From the NCBI RefSeq assembly GCF_905171775.1, contig NC_053489.1:588619832-588683831 (forward strand): a stretch of 64,000 nucleotides of DNA, read 5' to 3'. Of the stretch, positions 55,850 to 64,000 are shown in pieces (position 1 is the first letter of the stretch; every line of letters starts with the position of its first letter). The position numbers and the translations under genes are program-made. The notes beneath the pieces were generated by a model. The model had not been told where the DNA came from. It ran no database searches and saw nothing but the letters and a program-made list of their open reading frames with translations. This DNA is from Rana temporaria. Taxonomy: Eukaryota > Chordata > Amphibia > Anura > Ranidae.

Positions 55850-58510
55850 GGGCCAAATTCTCAAAAGAGATACGCAGGCGGAACTGCTGTTCAGCCTGCG
55901 TATCTCTGTGCCTAACTTTGGAAACGATCCTCAAAAGGCTTTTTCCTAAGTTAGGCAGAAGATCTGACATGTGTAAGACACTTACACGGTCAGATCTTAG
56001 GATGCAGTACCGCATCCGCCGCTGGGGGCATTTCTCATTGAAATGCCGCTTTGAGTATGCAAATGAGGACTTAAGCAGATCCACAACGCTTTTCAGCATT
56101 GTGATTTCTGCGCAAGTTCCGATTTGCTTGCGCAAAACTAGGGCTGGTTTTACAATGTGGAAAGTTAGTCACACCATGTAAAAGCCCATTCAAGCGACGG
56201 CATTTGGTATGCATTCCCGAGGGAGAACTCCACGGCAATTTGTAAAATCAAAACCGGCATGGGTTCCCCCCCAGGAGCATACCAGGCCCTTAGATCTGGT
56301 ATGGGTTGTAAGGAGACCCCCCTACGCCGAAAAATCGACGTAGGGGTCCCCCTACAATCCATACCAGACCCGTATCCAAAGCACGCTACCCGGCCGGTCA
56401 GGAAAGGGAGTGGGGACGAGCGAGCGCCCCCCCCTCCTCCTGAGCCGTGCCAGGCCGCATGCCCTCAACATGGGGGGGTTGGGTGCTCTGGGGCAGGGGG
56501 GCGCACTGCGGGCCCCCCCACCCCAGAGCACCCTGTCCCCATGTTGATGAGGACAGGACCTCTTCCCGACAACCCTTGCCGTTGGTTGTCGGGGTCTGCG
56601 GGCGGGGGCTTATCGGAATCTGGGAGTCCCCTCAAATAAGGGGGCCCCCAGATACCGGCCCCCCACCCTAAGTGAATGGATATGGGGTACATCGTACCCC
56701 TACCCATTCACCTGGAGGCAAAGTGATAGTTATTAAACACACAACACAAGGGTTTTTAAAATCATTTATTAGTCTGCTCCGGAGGCCCCCCCTGTCTTCT
56801 TTAGCTCTAATACCAGGGGGGGCTTCTTCTTCCACTCTCCGGGGGGGGGTCTTCGCTCTCCGGGGGTCTTCTCCGCTCTCCGGGGGTCTTCTTCTATCTT
56901 CGCCGCTCTCCGCTGTTGACTCGGCGCACCCCGGTTCTTCTGCAGCTGTCCGGTGCCTTCTCCTTCAGCGCTGGCTGCCTGCTATCTTCGTGTGTTAGCT
57001 CAATTACTAGCAGGCAGCCAGCGCGGTCTTCTGTGACGTCATGTTCTTCTTCTCCCTTCTTCCGATGTTGACACGTCGCCTCTTGTCACTGCAATGATGG
57101 AAGCGCGCCTTGCATCCCATTTATATAGGCATCACCGTCCCATCATGCTCCGGTTGGTACCCACGTGGGTAGGCACCCACCACGTGGGTACCAACCGGAG
57201 CATGATGGGACGGTGATGCCTATATAAATGGGATGCAAGGCGCGCTTCCATCATTGCAGTGACAAGAGGCGACGTGTCAACATCGGAAGAAGGGAGAAGA
57301 AGAACATGACGTCACAGAAGACCGCGCTGGCTGCCTGCTAGTAATTGAGCTAACACACGAAGATAGCAGGCAGCCAGCGCTGAAGGAGAAGGCACCGGAC
57401 AGCTGCAGAAGAACCGGGGTGCGCCGAGTCAACAGCGGAGAGCGGCGAAGATAGAAGAAGACCCCCGGAGAGCGGAGAAGACCCCCGGAGAGCGAAGACC
57501 CCCCCCCGGAGAGTGGAAGAAGAAGCCCCCCCTGGTATTAGAGCTAAAGAAGACAGGGGGGGCCTCCGGAGCAGACTAATAAATGATTTTAAAAACCCTT
57601 GTGTTGTGTGTTTAATAACTATCACTTTGCCTCCAGGTGAATGGGTAGGGGTACGATGTACCCCATATCCATTCACTTAGGGTGGGGGGCCGGTATCTGG
57701 GGGCCCCCTTATTTGAGGGGACTCCCAGATTCCGATAAGCCCCCGCCCGCAGACCCCGACAACCAACGGCAAGGGTTGTCGGGAAGAGGTCCTGTCCTCA
57801 TCAACATGGGGACAGGGTGCTCTGGGGTGGGGGGGCCCGCAGTGCGCCCCCCTGCCCCAGAGCACCCAACCCCCTCATGTTGAGGGCATGCGGCCTGGCA
57901 CGGCTCAGGAGGGGGGGGCGCTCGCTCGTCCCCACTCCCTTTCCTGACCGGCCGGGTAGCGTGCTTTGGATACGGGTCTGGTATGGATTGAAGGGGGACC
58001 CCCTACGTCGATTTTTCGGCGTAGGGGGGGTCTCCTTACAACCCATACCAGACCTAAGGGCCTGGTATGCTCCTGGGGGGGGGACCCATGCCGGTTTTTT
58101 CTTTGAAAATTGGCATGGAGTTCTCCCTCTCAGGAATGCATGCCGAGCGACGCTGTCAATTTTTCTTTTTTTCTTTTTGTTTTCCCGGCGCGTATTTTTT
58201 TTTTTCACCCGTCGCAACTTTATTGTCCCGTCGCAATCCACAAAGCCCGGCGTAAATTACGTTCACGCGCTGCACGTCGGGAAAATTACGTCACACGCAT
58301 GCGCAGTACGGCCGGCGCGGGAGCGCGCCTCATTTAAATAGTAATCGCCCCCCGGAGAGGAGGACCGCCTTGCGACGGAGGCACTTAAGTTACACGGCGT
58401 GTAATTTCTAGGTAAGTGCTTTGTGGATCGGGCACTTAGGTAGAAATTTTAAGGCCGTGTAACTTAACTGCTGAAATTTAAATTAGGCTACGTTTTTGGG
58501 AATTTGGCCC
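55850..58510. mobile_element. Large MITE (GGGCCAAATTC ends) with palindromic core
   Basis: The left terminus GGGCCAAATTCTCAAAAGAG and the right terminus GGGAATTTGGCCC are inverted repeats of about 11-13 bases. The outer parts, 55850-56200 and 58150-58510, are not strongly inverse, while 56205-58145 is (see next feature). End style and position match 16203-16907 and 52471-53123. Confidence 0.7.
56205..58145. repeat. Near-perfect palindrome of about 1.9 kb
   Basis: Each left position x pairs with 114348 - x, tested from the centre (CCGGTTGGTACCCACGTGG at 57150 with its inverse ending at 57198) outward through 56672/57676, 56465/57883 and 56254/58094. I found four small indels in the outer third (three of one base, one of three bases) and a few substitutions. 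Beyond 56254 the arms stay similar but diverge more. The loop is only about 11 bases. Identical 108-residue frames on opposite strands (56672-56998 and 57350-57676) are a result of the symmetry, not genes. Confidence 0.95.
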
Positions 58511-58692
58511 CAAGACTCTATATAATAGGTTTTATTTACTATATGCCAAGCTATTTTAGTCCGAAAGGTGCAAGGTTTGTTTGTTTTGTGTGTTTTCCTA
58601 TTTTTGATACTTTATGGATTTTCTTCTTTTTTTTTGGAGGGGATTATTTATCTCTATATGATTTAAATATGGTTAAATACTGATACAGAATG

Positions 58693-59206
58693 TTAAAGGG
58701 GTTGTAAAGGTTTGTTTCTTATTTTCTAAATAGGTTCCTTTAAAAGAGGAAGTAAACCATCTTAAAAAAATAAATAAAAAAAAAATCAGGAAAAAAACCC
58801 CACCTCCAAGAGAAAGGCATAATGAGCTAGTATGTATAGCATACTAGCTCATTATGAATTACTTACCTGAGATCGAAGCCCCCGAAGTGGTCCTCGATAA
58901 CCTCCTCCACCGCCGCCATCTCTCCCGGAGTGACTTCCGGGTATCGCTGCTCCGGCGCTGTGACTGGACGGAGCAGCGATGACGTCACTCCCGCGCATGC
59001 GCACGGGAGCCTTCACCAACGGCACTCTCAGTGCACCTGCGCCGTTGTCTACGGCGCGCATGTGCCGTAGACATCGGTGCCCCTTTTTTGGAAAATATCT
59101 CCTTAACTGTGTAGGTTAAGGAGATATTTCTTGGACCTACAGGTAAGCCTTAATCTAGGCTTACCTGTAAGTTAAAGTGGTCTGTAAGGGTTTACAACCA
59201 CTTTAA
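58693..59206. mobile_element. TTAA-flanked MITE (AGGGGTTGTAAAGG type)
   Basis: The left end TTAAAGGGGTTGTAAAGG and the right end GGGTTTACAACCACTTTAA are inverse. TTAA lies at 58693-58696 and 59203-59206. Inner hairpins are GAGCTAGTATG/CATACTAGCTC (58823-58853) and AATATCTCCTTAAC/GTTAAGGAGATATT (59094-59128). A partial inverse copy is at 27458. Confidence 0.8.
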
Positions 59207-59455
59207 ACTAGTGCATTGTTGGTTCACTTTTCTTTTCCTTCTAAAAAAAAAAAAATGTCTTTGTCCGAATTTTTCACTTCCTGTTCCTTCTCAGTAAGCT
59301 TACCCTCATCACTGTGCGTCTCCACGCAGGGATGTAGTCCCAAGGGAGGGGGTGAGCACACCGAATAAACCCCCAGCCGGAATGGCTTGGATGATGGTGG
59401 AACAGGAAGTGAGAAATTCAGACTAAAAAAAAAAAAACATTTAGAAGGGGAGATT
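59207..59455. repeat. Inverted-repeat element, unidentified
   Basis: CTTTTCCTTCTAAAAAAA...CACTTCCTGTTCC at 59230-59285 is inverse to GGAACAGGAAGTGAG...TTTAGAAGGGGAG at 59398-59451. The arms are about 55 bases with differences. No target duplication was identified. Confidence 0.6.
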
Positions 59456-59683
59456 TATGAAAATTTGAGAGCTCATAAATTCAAAATAACCAGGTTCCTT
59501 GTTAATTTTTTTTGCCGAAAATGAAAAGATGAGGCTTTGCTGGGCTTCACTTGTGCTTTCAGCTTCATTACTTTACTGTTCATATATCAGACTCATCAGA
59601 ATACTATTTATGTACATTTTGTTCAGTTTTGCATGTAAGAACATGTAAATTACATAGTGCTGCTTTAATACCCATTTCCATAC

Positions 59684-59808
59684 CTCGCTGCTGATTCCAG
59701 TCGTGAGCCTCACTCAGACAGTTTTTATCAAACTGGTATTGGCCATTTTTCTGAAAATAATCATCAGTACTTAGAATAACTCCAGTCGGGTTCTGCTCCA
59801 ATAACATT
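59684..59808 (-). CDS. N4BP2: N4BP2 exon (kinase domain, STDDYF), first in window
   Basis: Acceptor TCCCTCTTTTAG, donor GTATGG. After one base of a split codon it encodes MLLEQNPTGVILSTDDYF, then QKNGQYQFDKNC and LSEAHDWNQQR, and ends with one base of an alanine codon. The G-V-(I/V)-x-S-T-D-D-Y-F and L-x-(D/E)-A-H-D-W-N-Q motifs are invariant in the N4BP2 kinase family. The aspartates probably include the catalytic residue facing the nucleic-acid substrate. The preceding exon should carry the glycine-rich Walker A loop. I searched 59809-64000 on the minus strand by eye and did not see it, so it probably lies further upstream. The methionine at the start is internal, not the start codon. Confidence 0.96.
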
Positions 59809-60145
59809 CTAAAAGAGGGACAACATGCCACATGTTATATGGGTCTAATATATGATAATAAATACACTTCAGAAAAAGAGTAAGATGAAGACTTTCTATG
59901 GGCACATTGGAATATAGAACTACAAAACTGGGAAATCTCTGGGACCCAGGTAGACCATACCCTTTGACATTGTCACTTTAGGAATAATGAAAGCTGCCGA
60001 CATGTACACAGTACAGCCGCTCACAGGGTGCCTGCTCACATCAACAGCTTTTAGTATCCTCTGCTTTTCCCAAATAACAGGAACAATTTCAGGCAACATA
60101 TGATTCTATGTTCTAAAATCAGAATGTCCAATAATTTCACTACTG

Positions 60146-60269
60146 AGGCTGGATTCACACCTATGCATTTTTAGTGCTTTTTGCAGATTTGCACTACACA
60201 ACGTGTTCCATAGGAAACCATGTTAAATCTGCAAAAAGGACTAAAAATGCATAGGTGTGAATCCAGCCT
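60146..60269. mobile_element. Short palindromic MITE, 45-base arms
   Basis: Bases 60146-60190 and 60225-60269 are inverse with one mismatch (AGGCTGGATTCACACCTATG start). The centre is 34 bases. The flanks are ACTG and TAGGG, with no clear duplication. This is one of the shortest and most symmetric elements in the window. Confidence 0.8.
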
Positions 60270-60556
60270 TAGGGCAGATTTCAAACAGATCCTGACAAGT
60301 GAGATAAGTGGGCCTGTTTACTGATGGGTGTGCCATTAACCTTCTCTCTGAGCGCATTTTGCTTTCATTCAGGCTCAAGTATTAAGCAAGGCCTGGTGAA
60401 GGTGAGAAATTACTGACAGTTTTATGCATGAAGGGTGTTTTTGAGAATACCTCTTTTGCGTTACAAACCAACAGTTAAAAAAGGGGGTCCCAGATCACCA
60501 GATTGCTGTGAAAAGGTGGTGGAATGGAGGCTGTGTTTGCTGTATGACTCTCAGGC

Positions 60557-60985
60557 TTAAAGTGGCTCTAAACGCAGAAGGTTTTTTATCTTCATGTATT
60601 TTATGCATGAAGATAAAAAAACCTTCAGTGTGCTGCAGCTCCCCTAATAATTACCTGAGCCCCCTTCTGATCCAGCGATGTTGCACAAGAACCTAGGCTG
60701 CCCAGGACTCTCTCTCCTGATTGGCTGAGACACAGCAGTGGGTGCCATTGGCTCTCGCTGCTGTCAAAGTCAATAAGCCAATGCGGAGAGAGAGGGGGCA
60801 GAGTCAAGCCACATCTCTGTGTCTGAATGGACACACAGAGCAGCAGCTCAGCCCGGTACCCCCCATAGCAAGGAGGCAGGAGGGAAGGGCCAGGAGCACC
60901 GGCGAGGGACCCGAGTAGAGGAGGATCTGGACTGCCCTGTGCAAAACCACTGCACAGGGCAGGCAAGTATAAATGTTTTTCTATT
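60557..60985. mobile_element. TTAA-type MITE, left end only
   Basis: It begins TTAAAGTGGCTCTAAACGC and has the hairpin AAGGTTTTTTATCTTCATG/CATGAAGATAAAAAAACCTT at 60579-60625. No matching right end was found before 61000. The interior is GC-rich and non-coding. Confidence 0.5.
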
Positions 60986-61359
60986 TTTAAATAACTTTGC
61001 TTGTTTGCACCCTCCACTGCCACATTTGGCACTTATTGGAAGGGGAGGGGGGAGCGGGTACCCGTTTTTCACAGGTACCCGCTCCCACCTCCTGGTAAGA
61101 TTGCCTTATGGCGATCTACTTCATTTATGGTTCCTCCTCCCTCGCGGACTTCTGGCACACACAGAGGTCCCAGGAGACCGTGGAAACCATTCTGAAAGTG
61201 CATCGCGGCTTACACAGTAAAAAAACAGGCTGTGAGGCTTAATTTCCTGTTTCCCTTACTACAGATGCCAGTGACGAATCGGCTATTTGTGTATATGTTA
61301 ATCTTTCTATACATTTTTAAATAAAATCATATTGAACTAAAAAAACATCTCAATAAGCT

Positions 61360-62241
61360 TATATTAATTGGTTTGCGCAAAAGTTAGAGCGTCTATAAAC
61401 TATGGTATATTTAAAAAAAAAAAATTGTAGTAATGCAGGACTGATATTGCAGTGGAAAATTGGGACACCTGACACTTTTGGGGGACCAGTGACACTAATA
61501 CAGGATCAGTACTAAAAAAAAAAAAGTATGCACCGTCACTGTACTAATGACACTGGCAGGAAAGGGGATAACATCTGGGGCGATCAAAGGATTAAATGTA
61601 TGCCTAGGTTGTGCCTACAATGTGGGGGGGGTGTGCTTTGACTAGGGGAAGGCAAAGGTCCTTGTTCTTGCTTTGCAGATAACACAGGATCGAAATAGGG
61701 CTGGGGGAAAAAAAAAATCGATTTGAATCTAGAATCGAGTTGAGAGATCAAATCGGTTCAGATTTTCAGCAAATCGTTTTGTTCGATCTTTTTTTCCCCA
61801 CCAGGACCGGCGCGGACGTGGCCCTGAGGAGCTGCGGGCAGGAGTTTTTAGGCGAGGCCACGGCTTCGGCCTAGTCCGCAAGGCTGGACGCTGCGGACTC
61901 GCCTAAAAACTCCTGCCTGCAGCTCCTCAAGACCGGTGCGGTGTCCATAAAAATAAATAAATAATAAATTCGAATCGTGAATCAAGTTTTTTTTTTTTTA
62001 ATCGCAGATTTTTTTTTGGAGAAAATCGTCCAGCTCTAGATCAAAGCCTTCCCGCTGACAGAACAGTCTGCCTTGTTTACAAAGGCAGACTGCCGTTCTG
62101 CTTGTGTCCCAACGTACATTGAGCCTGCCACACCCACCGATTGGCTCCCAGTGTGATTGGACACAGCAGGTCCAGCAGTGCGCCCCAGACCCGGAAGTGC
62201 GAGATCACGTAATAGAAATGTGATTAATCCTAAGTAGTTAA
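61360..62241. mobile_element. Decayed CCACTT-family TTAA element containing a hAT-like insert
   Basis: GGTTTGCGCAAAAGTTAGAG, GATATTGCAGTGG, CTAATGACACTGGC and the ATCACGTAATAG...TTAATCC blocks match 43849-44345 and related copies in order. The right end may be CTAAGTAGTTAA (62230-62241). A separate element lies at 61698-62040. Confidence 0.55.
61691..62040. mobile_element. hAT-like MITE with an internal hairpin
   Basis: TAGGGCTGGGGGAAAAAAAA starts and AAAATCGTCCAGCTCTA ends it, with inverse termini. GATCGAAA and GATCAAAG flank it, matching in six of eight bases, so an 8-base duplication is possible but weak. The interior pairs GAGCTGCGGGCAGGAGTTTT (61829) with the inverse near 61904-61926. 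Confidence 0.55.
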
Positions 62242-62617
62242 AAAATATCCCATTCTCTTTGTATTACTTCCTTTGTGTGAAATCCCTGGTGTTCCTGCCA
62301 GTCCCTCGGCTTTCCAATGAAAAACTGATCACACTAGACAGGAGAGATGATCCGTCCCCAGTTTTTTGGATATGCTGGGAGCTAATCCAATGATCAGGTT
62401 TGTGTGGACATGTCCCCTCTACAGCAATTTCCTGGGAAGTTCAGTGTGCTGCTGTTTCTACTCCCCAGCTCTCTGAGCCCCTTATGCATTTGGCAACAGA
62501 GGGTATGGGATCACTTATAAAAAAAAGAAAAGGGGGGGGGGGGGTATTTATGTTTTGCCTTTCGTTTCTATTTTAAACTGAATAGGTTGTTTTACAAGGT
62601 GAGGGTTTACATATACC

Positions 62618-63663
62618 TTAACCCCTTCCCAACCAGCCCCCGCAGTAATACTGTGGCAGGTCCCCTGGGCAAACCGGCGTAGCTATATGTCGCCTCGTCC
62701 TTTGACCACAAGGGGGCGCAGGCGCGACGCCTGAGCCAATGAGCATGCCCGGTGGTCGCAATGACCGCCGAGCACCCGTGATCGCTCCACACAGAGACAG
62801 AACGGAGATCTCTCAATGTAAACAGACAGATCTCGGTTCCGTCAGGGGTGAGGAGAGCGATCTGTTATTCATACCAAGTATAAACAACAGATCGCTCTTC
62901 TTACCCAGGCAGTCCCACCCCCCACAGTTAGAATCACTCCCTAGGTAACAGTTAATCCCTTGATCACCCCTAGTGTTAACCCCTTCCCTGCCAGTGATAT
63001 TTACACAGTAACAGTGCATTTCTATAGCGATGATTGCTGTATAAATGCCAAAGGTCCCAAAAATGTGTCAAAAGTGTCCGATCTGTCCACCATAATGTCG
63101 CAGTCCCAATAAAAATCTCTGATAAATCGCCATTACTAGTAAAAAAAAAAAAATCTTCCCCCTATTTTGTAGACGCTATAAATTTTGCACAAACCAATCA
63201 ACATACGCTTATTGTGATTTTTATTACAAAGAAATTTGCAGAAAAGTACATATCCGCCAGAACAGAGGGAAAACAATTGCTTTAAAAAAAATAAAAAAAA
63301 ATGGAGAAATGTATAGCAAAAAGTACAAAATATTGTGTTTAAAAATTGTCGCACTTTTTGTTTATAGCGCAAAACATTAAACCGCAGAGATGATCAAAAA
63401 CCACCAAAAGAGGAGGGGGGAGGAGACCGATCGATGTTCCAATATACTAGGAACACAGTCTCCTCCCCTGCCAGAACGTGGATTTCTGTGTTTACACACA
63501 AAGATCCTCATTCTGGCTCTGTCAGAAGCGAACATCGGGGCTGCTGGGCAGGCGCATCTTTTTCTCAGTACCGCGGCAGGTGCGCGCCCCCTATACCCCT
63601 TAAAGCGACCGGAGGGGAGCCATTTTGCCGCCATCAAACGGTGGGCGGTCGGCAAGCGCTTAA
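62618..63663 (+). mobile_element. TTAA-flanked element (CCACTT family, divergent ends)
   Basis: TTAACCCCTTCCCAACCAGC begins and CAAGCGCTTAA ends it. Shared blocks with 34387 and 14000 include GTTAGAATCACTCCCTAGG, TAGTGTTAACCCCTTCCCTG and GCACTTTTTGTTTATAGCGC. GATCTCTCAATGTAAACAG/CTGTTTACATTGAGAGATC-type pairings are present around 62806-62835. No coding capacity. Confidence 0.7.
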
Positions 63664-64000
63664 AGATACCAACATGCTTTCAAATGGCTCAAAACGCTGT
63701 GTTTAGATCTGTACAGGCATTTTTGCTAACATTTACATACTTACAGCGCAAATGTTCTGTATTGGAGTCACCTCCCTTCTAGCAACAAACGATGCTAAGC
63801 GGCTTAAGCCAACTAGTGTCCTTTGTTACTAGGATGCAGGCGGCTTGAGCTGCCTAGCATTCTCCCAAGCAGTTGTGCACAAGTGGACCTGATGTGGAAC
63901 TAATTGCCTCAAGGTTCACATCTGCTTACTAGCAACCAATCGTGCACATTAGCTCTGTATGCATGTAATTGGTGCAGAAATGTACAGTACAATGTGCAGA
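63664..64000. other. Intron or upstream sequence, nothing recognised
   Basis: Contains the repeated motifs GCTTAAGCC and GGCTTGAGCTGCC but no exon, and in particular no GxxGxGK-coding P-loop exon on the minus strand. Confidence 0.4.

Noticed and set aside
56672..57676. Identical 108-residue proteins on opposite strands
   Set aside because: They are mirror images created by the palindrome. No domain, no splice or promoter evidence.
59809..64000. Search for the Walker A (P-loop) exon of N4BP2 and a promoter
   Set aside because: No minus-strand GxPGSGK-type coding segment with splice sites was seen; it must be further upstream or I missed it.

Overview
This window looks like intronic and exonic DNA from a large, transposon-rich vertebrate genome, most likely a true frog (Ranidae or a close relative). 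I base the frog assignment on the repeat families: L1/Tx1-like LINE tails, L2-like LINEs, a DIRS-like element, Tc1 elements of amphibian/fish type, and very many inverted-repeat elements flanked by TTAA. No database was searched, so the species is inference. The only cellular gene I can support is a minus-strand gene that matches N4BP2 (NEDD4-binding protein 2). Nine exons run from 59808 down to 3315. Every exon has an AG acceptor and a GT donor, and the reading phase is continuous across all eight junctions. Together they encode about 946 residues.

N4BP2 layout, 5' to 3' on the minus strand: 59684-59808, 53664-53752, 52201-52277 and 37912-38061 encode the C-terminal two thirds of a P-loop polynucleotide-kinase domain. 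27921-29875 is a single 1955-base exon with the central acidic region, a cysteine cluster and a CUE/UBA-like helical segment. 19583-19668, 15483-15528 (46 bases), 11075-11274 and 3315-3427 encode the conserved stretch that leads toward the C-terminal part. The Walker A exon and promoter lie beyond 64000, and the C-terminal Smr-type region lies beyond base 1. Neither was found here.

Almost everything else is intronic transposon sequence, often nested. From left to right: an L1/Tx1-like LINE end (1-846); a Tc1 relic carrying two further insertions and joined to a DIRS-like fragment (1275-3135); a second Tc1 relic with an internal MITE (4633-6260); a TA-flanked element with GC-rich tandem repeats (6461-7076); a TTAA-type element with a TA microsatellite and an inserted hAT-like element (7773-9450); a third Tc1 relic split by a hAT element and two TTAA elements (11635-15297); several MITEs; LINE pieces at 20-22 kb; and a nearly intact Tc1 transposon at 23394-24965.

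The right half holds TTAA elements with long inverted arms (31108-32073, 35493-35808, 36021-36500, 36994-37525), an L2-like LINE split by a 2.3 kb TTAA element with a 31-base minisatellite (39929-43165), further TTAA elements (47078-48253, 48796-49880, 62618-63663), a hAT element with a perfect 8-base target duplication (50885-51666), and a near-perfect palindrome of about 1.9 kb (56205-58145) inside a larger MITE. I saw no rRNA, tRNA, CRISPR or bacterial-type operon features. The most informative points are the nested insertions, which give target sites and relative ages, the large palindrome, and two different hAT elements that used the same 8-base target in two Tc1 copies.
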